A DNA stretch of 64,000 nt from NCBI RefSeq assembly GCF_023630175.1, contig NZ_JALLIN010000020.1:59261-123260 (forward strand). The letters run 5' to 3'. Positions 25,433 through 34,347 of this stretch are shown here, in pieces. Every line of letters begins with the position of its first letter. Position 1 is the first letter of the stretch. The translations under genes and the position numbers were made by a program. The notes under the pieces are model-generated. The model had not been told where the DNA came from, ran no database searches, and worked only from the letters and a program-made list of their open reading frames with translations. The stretch is from Streptomyces cellostaticus (lineage in GTDB: Bacteria > Actinomycetota > Actinomycetes > Streptomycetales > Streptomycetaceae).

Positions 25433-27126
25433 TTCTCGGCCCCTTCGGCAGGTCCAGCGGGGGATGGGGTGGAGTCGTCGTCGGGGTCGGATGCCCCCGG
25501 CGCCCGGTCGTAGAGGTTCGCGGCGAGGTCACCCAGCTCCTCAGGCACCTTGGCGGACTCGCTGCGGCCGAGCCCGGCCATCTCGACCACGGTGACACCG
25601 TCGGCGCCGCGCACCGCGCGCACCCACACGCGGCGGCGCTGGATGAACAGGGAGGCGGCCAGGCCGAGGATCGCGCCGAGCGCGCCGACGAGCGCCCAGC
25701 CACCGCCCGGCTCCTGGACGATCTCGAAGCCGGCCCACTCCTTGACGCCCTTCTCGAGCGTGATCGAGCCGGCGCCGTCGGGGAGCTTCATGGTCTGCCC
25801 CGGCTTGAGGTTCCCCCTGAGCTGCCGGCCCTCGGCGTCCTTGAAGCCCTTCATGTGGGTCTTGTCGAGCTGGTACACGCTCTGCGGGATGCCCGAGTTG
25901 ACCCCGAGGTCGCCGTGGTACGGCTCCAGGTTCAGCACGGGGTTCAGCAGCGCCGGGAACTGCGAGAGCACCGAGGCGCCGCCGCCGTAGGTGGGCAGGA
26001 AGAAGGCCCGGACGCCGAGCTGGTCCTTGCCGCCCCTGGCGTCGCGGTAGCCGTCCATCACCTTGATCACGCCCTGCGAGGTGACGTTGCCGTCGAGCGG
26101 CAGCAGCGGCACGGCGTCCTGGTAGACGACCTTGCCCCTGCCGTCGCGCACGGTGATGACGGGAGCGTAGCCGTGGCTGACGAGGTAGACCTTGGCGTCG
26201 CCGATCTCCAGCGGCTCGTTGACCTTGATGGTGGTCGTCCTGTCCGTGCCGTCCGCGCCCTCGCTGTAGCGGACCTTCGCCTGGAAGGTGCGCGGGGTGC
26301 CGCGGTTGGGGCCGGTCAGCTCGTAGGTGCCCTGGAAGTCCTTGAGGCCGAAGCTGAACGGCGACAGGTCGTCGGTGGTGAACAGGCTGCCGGACTTGAA
26401 GTCGTCGTACATCGGCAGGGCGTTGGAGAAGCCGTCGCCCTCGACCATCAGCTTGGTGCCGTCCGACTTGTACATCTGGCCCGAGGCGAAGGCGACCAGC
26501 AGCACGATCAGCGCGATGTGGAAGACCAGGTTGCCCAGCTCACGGACGTAACCCTTCTCGGCGGCGACGGCGTCACCGGCGACATGGGCCCGGAAGCGGC
26601 GCCCGCGCACGAGCGCGAGCGCGGCCTCGCGGACCTGCTCGGGCTCGGCCTCGGTTCGCCAGGTGGTGTAGGCGGGCAGCCGGTCGAGACGCCGGGGCGC
26701 GCCCGGCGGACGGCCGCGGAGCTGGCCGACGAACTGCCAGGTGCGCGGGACGATGCAGCCGATGAGGGAGACGAACAGCAGGATGTAGATCGCGGAGAAC
26801 CACACCGAGCTGTAGACGTGGAAGAGGCCGAGCCGGTCGTAGACCGGCGCGAGCGTGGTGTGGGCCGCGCGGAAGTCGTCGACCTTGGTCGCGTCGGCGC
26901 CGGTCTGCGGGATCAGCGAGCCGGGGATCGCGCCGAGCGAGAGCAGCAGGAGCAGCAGCAGCGCCACCCGCATGGAGGTGAGCTGCCGCCAGAACCAGCG
27001 GGCCCAGCCGATGACGCCGAGGCCCGGCAGACTCACGGCCTCCTCCTGCGGCGCGGTGGAGAGCCGGGAGCCGGCCGCCCCCAGCTCCTCCTGCTCGGGG
27101 CCCTTGTCGGTGTCGGTCGTGCTCAT
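25429..27126 (-). CDS. resB: Cytochrome c biogenesis protein ResB
   Basis: 565-aa partner of CcsB in system II. It has a cytoplasmic N-terminal tail, helices near residues 52-75 and 130-150 (MRVALLLLLLLSLGAIPGSLIPQT is the first), and a large extracytoplasmic domain containing HVYSSVWFSAIYILLF at the membrane border. A last helix near 475 (WALVGALGAILGLAASLFI) precedes the tail. The ATG at 27126 is 4 nt past the ccdA stop. Together with ResA and CcdA it ligates heme to apocytochrome c. Confidence 0.93.
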   Translation of the reverse strand: MSTTDTDKGPEQEELGAAGSRLSTAPQEEAVSLPGLGVIGWARWFWRQLTSMRVALLLLLLLSLGAIPGSLIPQTGADATKVDDFRAAHTTLAPVYDRLGLFHVYSSVWFSAIYILLFVSLIGCIVPRTWQFVGQLRGRPPGAPRRLDRLPAYTTWRTEAEPEQVREAALALVRGRRFRAHVAGDAVAAEKGYVRELGNLVFHIALIVLLVAFASGQMYKSDGTKLMVEGDGFSNALPMYDDFKSGSLFTTDDLSPFSFGLKDFQGTYELTGPNRGTPRTFQAKVRYSEGADGTDRTTTIKVNEPLEIGDAKVYLVSHGYAPVITVRDGRGKVVYQDAVPLLPLDGNVTSQGVIKVMDGYRDARGGKDQLGVRAFFLPTYGGGASVLSQFPALLNPVLNLEPYHGDLGVNSGIPQSVYQLDKTHMKGFKDAEGRQLRGNLKPGQTMKLPDGAGSITLEKGVKEWAGFEIVQEPGGGWALVGALGAILGLAASLFIQRRRVWVRAVRGADGVTVVEMAGLGRSESAKVPEELGDLAANLYDRAPGASDPDDDSTPSPAGPAEGAEK

Positions 27127-27129
27127 CGA

Positions 27130-27906
27130 TCAGATCCCCACAGTGAAGCCGTCGGACCAGCTCTGCATCTCGTTCACCAGGTGGTCCCAGGCCCCGGTCA
27201 GCAGCAGCACACCGGTCACGATCATCATCGTGCCGCCGGCGCGCATCACCCAGACATAGTGGCGCTTGACCCAGCCGAAGGCGCCGAGCGCCTTGCGGAA
27301 GGCGACCGCGGTGAGGACGAAGGGCACACCGAGGCCGAGGCAGTAGGCGATCATCAGCACCGCGCCGCGCCCGGCGCTCGACTCGTGCCAGGAGAGGAAG
27401 TTCACCGCGGCGAGCGTCGGCCCGATGCAGGGCGTCCAGCCGACGCCGAACAGGGCCCCCAGCAGGGGCGCGCCCACCAGGCCCGCGGTGGGCCGCCTGT
27501 GGAAGCGGAACTCGCGCTGGGTGAACCAGGGCATCAGCCCCATGAAGAAGACGCCCAGCAGGATCATGAGCACGCCGAGCACCCGGGACAGGGTGCTCTT
27601 GTTGTCCTGGAGGGTCCAGCCGAAGTAGCCGAACAGCGCGCCGCTGGAGATGAACACGGCGCTGAAGCCGAGGACGAACAGCGAGGCACCGGCGACCATG
27701 CGGCCCCGTCTGGCCTCGGCGAGGTCGGTGCCGGCGATCCCGGTGACATAGGAGAGGTAGCCGGGGACGAGCGGCAGCACGCAGGGCGAGAAGAAGGAGA
27801 CCAGGCCGCCGAGCAGCGCGATCGGCAGGGCGACCAGCAGGGCCCCGTTCAGCACGGTGTCGTTCGGGCCGGTTCCGGCGGCGGCCAGCAGGAGAGTCGC
27901 GCTCAC
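27130..27906 (-). CDS. ccdA: Thiol-disulfide transporter CcdA
   Basis: 258-aa membrane protein with six helices that passes reductant from cytoplasmic thioredoxin to ResA. The two redox cysteines are in FFSPCVLPLVPGYLSYV (helix 1) and GWTPCIGPTLAA (helix 4). The GTG start at 27906 is 1 nt past the resA stop. Gene order resA-ccdA-resB-ccsB is the conserved actinobacterial arrangement. Confidence 0.94.
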   Translation of the reverse strand: MSATLLLAAAGTGPNDTVLNGALLVALPIALLGGLVSFFSPCVLPLVPGYLSYVTGIAGTDLAEARRGRMVAGASLFVLGFSAVFISSGALFGYFGWTLQDNKSTLSRVLGVLMILLGVFFMGLMPWFTQREFRFHRRPTAGLVGAPLLGALFGVGWTPCIGPTLAAVNFLSWHESSAGRGAVLMIAYCLGLGVPFVLTAVAFRKALGAFGWVKRHYVWVMRAGGTMMIVTGVLLLTGAWDHLVNEMQSWSDGFTVGI

Positions 27907-27907
27907 G

Positions 27908-28498
27908 TCACTTCTCCGCCAGGACCGGCTTGAGCATCTTCAGCAGCGCGGTGTCGTCGAGCGCCTCCAGCGCCCGCGCGGCGACCTTCCCGTCCTTGTC
28001 GATGACGAGCGTGGAGGGGATGAGCTGCGGGTTGAGCGTGCCCTTCTTGAAGCGGAGCATCAGCTTGCCCGTCGGGTCGTACAGGCTCGGGTAGCCGATC
28101 CCGTGCTCCTGCTCGAAGGCGAGCGCGGGGGTGGTGCTGGTGTCCCGGGTGTTGATCCCGACGAACTGCACGCCCTTGCCCTCGTAGGCCTTGGAGACCT
28201 TGGCGAAGTACTGGGCCTCCTCCCGGCACGGCCCGCACCAGGAACCCCAGACGTTGACGACGACGACCTCGCCCTTGTAGTCGGCGATGTCGAGGGTCTT
28301 GCCGTCGATGGTCCTGCCGGACAGGTCGGGCGCGGCGGCCCGGTCGCCCTTGGACGCGGTGTCGATGCCGTTGTTGCCGGTGACGAAGTTGGTGTTGCCG
28401 CCTCCGCCGGAGGTGCCGCCGTTGCCGCACGCGGACAGGGTCAGGGCCGCTACGGCGGCCATGGCGCCGAGCAGGACGGCGCGGCTGCGGGTACTCAT
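27908..28498 (-). CDS. resA: Thiol-disulfide oxidoreductase ResA (lipoprotein)
   Basis: 196-aa extracytoplasmic thioredoxin-like protein that reduces apocytochrome CxxCH sites. A lipoprotein signal ends LTLSAC with the lipidated cysteine at about 24. A Gly/Asn-rich linker leads to the TlpA fold, whose active site WCGPC is at 87-91; later GINTRDTS and LIPSTLVIDKDG (cis-Pro region) are typical. It is the first gene of the maturation operon; the 28499-28601 upstream gap is AT-rich for this genome and probably contains the operon promoter. Confidence 0.94.
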   Translation of the reverse strand: MSTRSRAVLLGAMAAVAALTLSACGNGGTSGGGGNTNFVTGNNGIDTASKGDRAAAPDLSGRTIDGKTLDIADYKGEVVVVNVWGSWCGPCREEAQYFAKVSKAYEGKGVQFVGINTRDTSTTPALAFEQEHGIGYPSLYDPTGKLMLRFKKGTLNPQLIPSTLVIDKDGKVAARALEALDDTALLKMLKPVLAEK

Positions 28499-28601
28499 GT
28501 GAAAAGTTTCGCATGCCTGTTCCGGCGATCTCGCGCGCCCCCCTGGTGGGCGGAAAACCGCATTTCAGGAGCTATTTACACGGGGCATTCGGGACAATTC
28601 A

Positions 28602-29915
28602 TCATGTCGCGTCACCCGCGGCCGACCCGGTGTCCCGCAGGTACTCCTTCCAGCCCCCGGCCGGCCGCTGCCCCACCTCCAGGGCGCGCAGCCGCGCGAG
28701 CACCTCGGGCTTCTGCGCGTCCATCCAGTCCACGAACTGGCGGAAGGAGACGAGGCGCACGTCACCGCCCTTCTCCCTCTCCCGCGCGATGTGCGTGAGG
28801 GCCTGCTCGACGGCGTCCATGTAGATGCCGCCGTTCCACTGCTCGAAGTGGTTGCCGATGAAGAGGGGCGCCCGGTTCGTCCCGTACGCCCGCTCGAAGC
28901 CCTGGATGTAGGCCTGCGCGGACTGGGTCCGCCAGGCCGCATGGTGGCGGGCGGGCGCGTTGGTCGAGTTGACGGACTGGTTGGCCAGCATGTTGTAGTC
29001 CATGGACAGGACCTCGAAGGAACGTCCGGGGAAAGGTATCTGCTGGAGCGGCAGGTCCCAGATCCCCATCCGCTTCAGCGGCCACACCTGGCGGCCGCCC
29101 GGCGAGGAGGCGTCGTAGCGCCAGCCCAGCTCACGGGCGGTGGGCAGCAGGTTCTTCTGGCCGAGCAGACAGGGGGTGCGGCCGCCGACCAGTTCCTTGT
29201 CGTAGTCGAACGGCAGCGACGGCAGGTCGGTCCATCCGGTGTTGGTCCGCCATTCCTTCACGAAGGCCTTCGCCTGCCGTATCTCGCTCCGCCACTGCTG
29301 GGGGGTCCAGTTGCCGACCGAACCCGAACCGGCGCAGAAGTGCCCGTTGAAGTGGGTGCCGATCTCGTGCCCCTCGAGCCAGGCCCGGCGCACGTTGGCC
29401 AGGGTCGACCTGATGTGGGGGTCGCTGAGGTAGCCGATGTCGGAGGCGCCGCGCGGGTTGTTCGGGGGCTCGTACAGCCGCTTCTTCGACTCGGGCAGCA
29501 GATACAGCCCGGAGAGGAAGAAGGTCATGCTCGCGCCGTGCTCCTTGGCCAGGTCGAGGAAGCGCGGGAAGAGGCCGTTGCCGACCTCACCGGCGCCGTC
29601 CCAGGAGAAGACCACGAACTGCGGCGGGGTCCGGCCCGGCTCCAGCGGCTCGGGCTTCGCGGGCTGATGCGGCTGCCGGCCGGTGTACGAGGTCGAGCCG
29701 TCGCCGATGGGCCGGGCCGGGCGCGCCGTGCCACGGCCCCGGCCCGCCCCGTCCTTCCCGCCGTCCGCCCGGCCGGAACCGGACGACCCCCCGCCCCCGT
29801 CCGAGGACGCGAGGGTTCCGCAGCCCGCGAGCGGGGCCGCGGCCGCCGCGGCCGCGCCGAGGCCCAGTGCTCCCCTGCGGGAGAGCATCCGGCCGGTCCG
29901 GGAGGAGGTGCGCAT
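28602..29915 (-). CDS. Exported polysaccharide-deacetylase-like lipoprotein
   Basis: 437 aa starting at ATG 29915 (GGGGAT upstream). The signal has a twin-arginine-like LSRRGALGLG followed by a lipobox, PLAGCG. Then comes a Gly/Arg-rich linker and a domain resembling NodB polysaccharide deacetylases: PQFVVFSWDGAGEV at the position of the first Asp motif, GHEIGTHFNGHFCAG at the zinc-histidine motif, and LSMDYNML and IGNHFEQWNGG later. Substitutions around the first motif (one Asp instead of the usual pair) make activity uncertain. It lies between the phosphatase and the cytochrome operon, all leftward. Confidence 0.75.
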   Translation of the reverse strand: MRTSSRTGRMLSRRGALGLGAAAAAAAPLAGCGTLASSDGGGGSSGSGRADGGKDGAGRGRGTARPARPIGDGSTSYTGRQPHQPAKPEPLEPGRTPPQFVVFSWDGAGEVGNGLFPRFLDLAKEHGASMTFFLSGLYLLPESKKRLYEPPNNPRGASDIGYLSDPHIRSTLANVRRAWLEGHEIGTHFNGHFCAGSGSVGNWTPQQWRSEIRQAKAFVKEWRTNTGWTDLPSLPFDYDKELVGGRTPCLLGQKNLLPTARELGWRYDASSPGGRQVWPLKRMGIWDLPLQQIPFPGRSFEVLSMDYNMLANQSVNSTNAPARHHAAWRTQSAQAYIQGFERAYGTNRAPLFIGNHFEQWNGGIYMDAVEQALTHIAREREKGGDVRLVSFRQFVDWMDAQKPEVLARLRALEVGQRPAGGWKEYLRDTGSAAGDAT

Positions 29916-30029
29916 GGATATCCCCGATTCGTCACGTCTGCTGGTGGTCACCCAGTCAGAGGGCATGACGATCGGGGAGGTTCCAATACTTTCTTATGTT
30001 TTTCGTAACAGAACAGGCAAAAGGGTGGA

Positions 30030-30734
30030 TCAGGCCCCGAAGGCCTTGCCCTGCGCGGCCCCCGCACCCTTCTGGGGCTTGGCACCGGCCCGGAGATGCA
30101 CCGGGACCAGGTCGATGGCGGGCTCGGAGTAGCCGACCGAGACGATCCGCTCACCCTGGAAGGTGAAACTCGTCAGCGACGCGAGGGTGCACTGCCGCTT
30201 GCGCGGGTCGTGCCACAGCCGCCGCTTCTCGACGTAGGACCGCACGATCCAGATCGGGAGCTGGTGGCTCACCAGCACCGCCTCGTGCCCGCGGGCCCGG
30301 TCCCGGGCCGCGTGCAGCGCGCCCATCATGCGCACGACCTGGTCGACGTACGGCTCGCCCCAGGACGGCCGGAACGGGTTGACCAGGTGCTTCCAGTTCT
30401 CGGGCTTGCGCAGCGCGCCGTCCCCGACCCCGAAGGTCTTGCCCTGGAAGACGTTGCCGGCCTCGATGAGCCGCGCGTCGGTGGCCAGGTCGAGTCCGTG
30501 CGCCTTGGCGATCGGGGCGGCGGTCTCCTGCGCGCGCTCCAGCGGGGAGGCGCAGACGTGGGTGACGTCCCGGGCGGAGAGGTGCTCGGCCACCCGGTCG
30601 GCCATCTTCCGGCCCAGCTCGGACAGGTGGTAGCCGGGCAGCCGCCCGTAGAGGATGCCGTCCGGGTTCTCGACCTCGCCGTGCCGCATGACGTGGACGA
30701 CGGTGATGTCCTTCTCGCTGCCGTTGCTGCTCAT
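30030..30734 (-). CDS. Histidine phosphatase (phosphoglycerate-mutase-like)
   Basis: 234 aa. The catalytic RHG motif is [18 protein letters not shown] near the N-terminus, [12 protein letters not shown] follows, and the second histidine is in [13 protein letters not shown]. The ATG overlaps the hemL stop as ATGA (30731-30734), so it is coupled to heme synthesis. The substrate is unknown; the family includes many small-molecule phosphatases. The C-terminal extension ([13 protein letters not shown]) is poorly structured. Confidence 0.88.
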   Translation of the reverse strand: MSSNGSEKDITVVHVMRHGEVENPDGILYGRLPGYHLSELGRKMADRVAEHLSARDVTHVCASPLERAQETAAPIAKAHGLDLATDARLIEAGNVFQGKTFGVGDGALRKPENWKHLVNPFRPSWGEPYVDQVVRMMGALHAARDRARGHEAVLVSHQLPIWIVRSYVEKRRLWHDPRKRQCTLASLTSFTFQGERIVSVGYSEPAIDLVPVHLRAGAKPQKGAGAAQGKAFGA

Positions 30735-32059
30735 GCTGCCGTGGCCTCCGCGGCCGCTCGGGCCGCCGCCGGGAGGGCGTCGGCGATCTTCTGGATGGCC
30801 CGCTCGTCGTGGGCCGTGGACACGAACCAGGACTCGAAGGACGACGGCGGCAGGTAGACGCCGTTCGACAGCAGCGAGTGGAAGAAGGCGGTGAAGCGGA
30901 ACGACTCCTGCCGCTTGGCGTCCTCGTAGTCCCGCACCTGCCGGTCGGTGAAGAACACGGAGAACATGTTGGAGGCGGTCTGCAGCCGGTGCGCGACGCC
31001 CTCCTTGCTCAGCGCCTCGGTCACGAGGCCCTGGATCCGGGTGGAGACCGCGTCGACCGTGTCGTACGCGGCGTCGTCGAGCAGCCGGAGCTGGGCCAGC
31101 CCGGCGGCGGTGGCGACGGGGTTTCCGGAGAGGGTGCCGGCCTGGTAGACGGGCCCGGCGGGCGCGAGGTGGGCCATGACGTCGGCCCGGCCGCCGAAGG
31201 CGGCGGCGGGGAAGCCGCCGCCCATGACCTTTCCGAAGGTCATCAGGTCGGGCTTGACCCCGTCGACGCCGTACCATCCGGCGCGGCTGGTGCGGAAGCC
31301 CGTCATCACCTCGTCGGAGATGTACAGGGCGCCGTTCTTCCGGCACGCGTCCTTGAGCCCCTGGTTGAAGCCGGGGGCCGGCGGGACGACACCCATGTTG
31401 CCCGGCGAGGCCTCCGTGATGACACAGGCGATCTCGCCCGGGTGCCGGTGGAAGGCCTCCTGCACGGCCTCCAGGTCGTTGTAGGGCAGCACGATCGTGT
31501 CGCCCGCCTGGGCGCCGGTGACACCGGGCGTGTCGGGCAGCGCGAAGGTGGCGACGCCGGACCCGGCGGCGGCCAGCAGGGAGTCCACGTGGCCGTGGTA
31601 GCAGCCGGAGAACTTGATGACCTTGGACCGCCGGGTGAAGCCCCGGGCCAGCCGGATCGCCGACATGGTCGCCTCGGTGCCGCTGCTGACCAGCCGCACC
31701 TCCTCGACGGGCTCCACCCGCGCGACGATCTCCTCGGCGAGGGCGACCTCACCCTCGCCCGGGGTGCCGAAGGACGTGCCGCGGGCGACGGCTTCCTGGA
31801 CGGCGGCGATCACCTCGGGGTGCGAGTGGCCGAGGATCATCGGTCCCCAGGAGCACACCAGGTCGACGTACTCCCGCCCATCGGCGTCGGTCAGGTACGG
31901 CCCCTTGCCGGAGACCATGAACCGGGGCGTACCGCCCACGGCCCGGAAGGCGCGCACCGGCGAGTTCACGCCACCCGGCGTGACGGCCGACGCGCGGTCG
32001 AAGAGCGCCTGCGACACGGGCGCTTCGTAGGGATAGGGCAGTTCGCTCATGGCACTCAT
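30731..32059 (-). CDS. hemL: Glutamate-1-semialdehyde 2,1-aminomutase HemL
   Basis: 442-aa PLP enzyme that converts glutamate-1-semialdehyde to 5-aminolevulinate for heme and corrin synthesis. Signature blocks: [45 protein letters not shown], and the PLP lysine in [13 protein letters not shown]. The start is the first ATG at 32059 (MSAMSELPY), with GGAG upstream; the second ATG at 32050 is possible. Position near cytochrome c maturation genes suggests coordinated heme supply. Confidence 0.95.
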   Translation of the reverse strand: MSAMSELPYPYEAPVSQALFDRASAVTPGGVNSPVRAFRAVGGTPRFMVSGKGPYLTDADGREYVDLVCSWGPMILGHSHPEVIAAVQEAVARGTSFGTPGEGEVALAEEIVARVEPVEEVRLVSSGTEATMSAIRLARGFTRRSKVIKFSGCYHGHVDSLLAAAGSGVATFALPDTPGVTGAQAGDTIVLPYNDLEAVQEAFHRHPGEIACVITEASPGNMGVVPPAPGFNQGLKDACRKNGALYISDEVMTGFRTSRAGWYGVDGVKPDLMTFGKVMGGGFPAAAFGGRADVMAHLAPAGPVYQAGTLSGNPVATAAGLAQLRLLDDAAYDTVDAVSTRIQGLVTEALSKEGVAHRLQTASNMFSVFFTDRQVRDYEDAKRQESFRFTAFFHSLLSNGVYLPPSSFESWFVSTAHDERAIQKIADALPAAARAAAEATAA

Positions 32060-32350
32060 GACGTGCGGCTTCTCCGGCCTCTCGGACTCCGGTTCGGGTG
32101 GTGACCACCTCAGGGTAGGCCGCGCCCCGGGCATCGAGCGGCCGGCCTCGGGGTCACGGCCGCGCCATCTGCGAGACTGAGAGCTGATACACACAGCTCA
32201 TACGGCACGTAGTGATCAGTGACCGGGTTGATCCCGCGGACTGGTGTTTCACCGCACGTTTCGGCGAGCGGCCGTGGGGGAGGTCACTGACACGATGATC
32301 GGGTTGCGCGGCGGGGGCCACGCGTCCTAGAAAAGCAGTCGGGTGGAGAT
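32060..32350. promoter_or_regulatory. Divergent intergenic region upstream of hemL
   Basis: 291 bp between hemL and the rightward gene at 32351. CAGTGACC (32217-32224) has its inverted copy GGTCACTG at 32282-32289, 57 nt apart; GGTTGATC and GATCGGGTTG lie nearby. The region is AT-richer than its flanks and must contain promoters for both directions. No defined -35/-10 pair is proposed. Confidence 0.35.
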
Positions 32351-32992
32351 ATGCATCGCGGTGGCGGACTGGGCGAGGGGACTGACGACCTGGGTCCTCG
32401 GCGCGCCCGGCGGGGAAGACACCGGCGCCAGGTGGAGGAAACGACCGAGACACGTCAGGCCGACGCACGTCAGACTCAGGATGTTCCGGGTGAGCCCGAG
32501 CGGAACGACCGGCGGATCGAACGGTCACGGGCGGTAGGCAGAAATGGTGGTCGGGTGGGGGTGACCTACAAGTACTTCGGCGCGCCGGACGGCGCGACGG
32601 CGGCCCGCGTCCCCATCTCGATGCGCCCCGAGGAACTCGGCGGCGACGAGCTGGGCATGAACGGCATGTTCACCAAGATCAAGCCGGAGACGATGGCCGC
32701 CATGGTGCTGACCGGCATCGAGGGCGTCCCCCTGCACAAGGTGCCACCACTGGAACTGGTCGTCCTGCACCCCGACTACGCCGTGGTCAAGCTCCCGATG
32801 ACGGTCGTCGACCCGCTCCGCGGCATCGGCGAGGAAGCGGTGGGCGCGGCGGCGTTCATCTGGTCGACGGTCCCGGACCGGGGCGGTCCCCGTGATGCGT
32901 TCAACGTGTACCAGTTGCTCCACGAGTGGCAGGACTTCAGCCACCGGCTGCACGAGGCGGGGCATCAGCCGTACTGCCTGGTGTGGCCCTGA
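32351..32992 (+). CDS. Hypothetical protein with conserved C-terminal domain
   Basis: Not recognised as a named family. The frame from ATG 32351 gives 213 aa. Residues 1-70 are charged and Arg/Glu-rich (probably disordered), and residues 71-213 form a compact domain beginning VTYKYFGAPDGATAAR and ending HEAGHQPYCLVWP. An alternative GTG at 32561 would encode only this domain (143 aa). GGAG lies just 2 nt before the ATG, which is closer than ideal, so the start is uncertain. The folded part reads like a conserved streptomycete protein with hydrophobic strands (LELVVLHPDYAVVKLPMTV). Confidence 0.65.
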   Translation: MHRGGGLGEGTDDLGPRRARRGRHRRQVEETTETRQADARQTQDVPGEPERNDRRIERSRAVGRNGGRVGVTYKYFGAPDGATAARVPISMRPEELGGDELGMNGMFTKIKPETMAAMVLTGIEGVPLHKVPPLELVVLHPDYAVVKLPMTVVDPLRGIGEEAVGAAAFIWSTVPDRGGPRDAFNVYQLLHEWQDFSHRLHEAGHQPYCLVWP

Positions 32993-33126
32993 TCCGGGGT
33001 TTCACCGAGAACGGGCGGGGCTTTCGGGCTCCGCCCTTGGCGTCGCCGCGCTCCAGGAAGCGGATGCGGAGGACGGCCGGCACCGAGGCGTGACCGACCG
33101 GCCCGGCCGTCGGCTGCCGCGGGTCA

Positions 33127-33346
33127 CGGCTCGTCCCGACCGTGGCGAACGGCTCCCCCGCCTTCGGCCGGTACCGGCCCCGTACGGACGGGACCGGCTA
33201 CGAGCCCTGGGCGCTCCAGGCCGCCGAGTTCTCCGGCAGCCGTATCACGAGCATCACGTCCTTCCGCGACACCGCGCGCCCCTTCCCCCCTCCTCGGCCT
33301 GCCGGAGCGCCTGAGCGCCGAAGCCGGCCCCGGCGTCCCGGCGTGA
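33127..33346 (+). pseudogene. Decayed 3' fragment of an ECF sigma factor with SnoaL-like tail
   Basis: Reading from 33127 gives RLVPTVANGSPAFGRYRP, then EPWALQAAEFSGSRITSIT and SFRDTARPFP. This resembles the SnoaL-like C-terminal end of SigJ/ECF41-type sigma factors (VANGQPAFG, then GGRI..I..F.D). Shifting by one base at the C6 run (33285-33290) restores LLGLPERLSAEAG and a stop at 33346. The sigma regions 2 and 4 that should precede it are absent. So it is 5'-truncated and frameshifted. No other gene is supported in 32993-33549. Confidence 0.6.
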
Positions 33347-33549
33347 TCGTCCGCCGCCGCCCTCGGCGAGGATGCGGGCGCCCGCGGGTGCGGGCACGGC
33401 CGTGGCCGGGCCCGCACCCGGCACGGCCCCGAGCCGGCGGCCGGCCGTCTCCCGGGCTCTTCCCGGGCGGGGTCTTCGGACCCCGCCTTCGCCGTGCCGG
33501 GCCGGGCCACGCCGGACCGGGTCCATGGGAATGGCGGCGCGGCCCAGTC

Positions 33550-33586
33550 GTCTACAGTACCGTAGACAGTCTACGGAACTGTAGAC
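33550..33586. promoter_or_regulatory. 37-bp near-perfect palindromic operator upstream of dedA
   Basis: GTCTAC and GTAGAC alternate four times. The 37-bp site is symmetric at every pair except one (positions 10 and 28), around a central A at 33568. It begins GTCTACAGTACCGTAGAC, and the second half is its inverted copy. It lies 38-74 bp upstream of the DedA ATG, so it overlaps or adjoins the promoter. Such double sites suit TetR-family dimers of dimers. No TetR gene is adjacent. Confidence 0.75.
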
Positions 33587-33623
33587 GGCTGGGGTGCGGT
33601 GCGCCCGGAGAGGACTCTTGCCG

Positions 33624-34292
33624 ATGACCACACCCGTGGTTCTGTCGTCGCAGCTCGCGGTGAACCCGCTCGACGCGCAGTCACTGCTGGCCGCGTTCGG
33701 GGTACTCGGGGTCGGTGTGGTGATGTTCGCCGAGACCGGCCTGCTGGTCGGATTCTTCCTGCCCGGTGACTCCCTGCTGTTCACGGCCGGCCTGCTGTGC
33801 ACCGGCACCGGGCGGCACGGCGTGCACCTGTCCCTGGGGCCGCTGCTGGCCGCCGCGGCGTTCGGCGCCCTGGCCGGCGCCCAGTGCGGCTATCTGATCG
33901 GGCGCCGGGCGGGCGGTGCCCTGCTGGCGCGCAGCCGCTCGGCGCGGCTGCGCGAGGGCGCGGAGCGGGCGGAGGAACTGCTCGGGCGTTACGGACACGC
34001 CAAGGCGATCTTCCTGGCGAGGTTCGTGCCGGTGGTGCGGACCGTGCTCAATCCGCTGGCGGGCGCCCTGGAGGTGCCCCTGCGGGCGTTCACCGTCTGG
34101 CAGGTCGTCGGCGGCCTGGTGTGGAGCCTCGGCCTGACCCTGGCGGGCTACGCGCTGGGCTCCTCGATCCCGAACGTCGACCGCTATCTGCTCCCGCTGG
34201 TCGCGCTGATCGTCGTGGTGTCGCTGGTTCCGCTCGCCGCCGAGCTGTACCGGGGCCGCGGGCGGGCCGAGGAGAAGGAGGTCCGCGGATGA
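33624..34292 (+). CDS. DedA-family membrane protein
   Basis: 222 aa, four to six hydrophobic segments. Family motifs: FAETGLLVGFFLPGDSLLF near the N-terminus and the FARFVP-like FLARFVPVVRTVLNPLAGA in the second half, with the conserved Glu and Arg used for proton-coupled lipid transport. Members recycle undecaprenyl phosphate or phosphatidylethanolamine. The ATG at 33624 has CGGAGAGGA upstream. It is the first gene of a run with PAP2 phosphatase and a two-component system, which fits undecaprenyl-lipid recycling. Confidence 0.9.
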   Translation: MTTPVVLSSQLAVNPLDAQSLLAAFGVLGVGVVMFAETGLLVGFFLPGDSLLFTAGLLCTGTGRHGVHLSLGPLLAAAAFGALAGAQCGYLIGRRAGGALLARSRSARLREGAERAEELLGRYGHAKAIFLARFVPVVRTVLNPLAGALEVPLRAFTVWQVVGGLVWSLGLTLAGYALGSSIPNVDRYLLPLVALIVVVSLVPLAAELYRGRGRAEEKEVRG

Positions 34293-34347
34293 TCCCCGCC
34301 CTCGCCGGGACGCCGCTCGACGGCTGCGCGCCCGCGCTCCGGCACCG

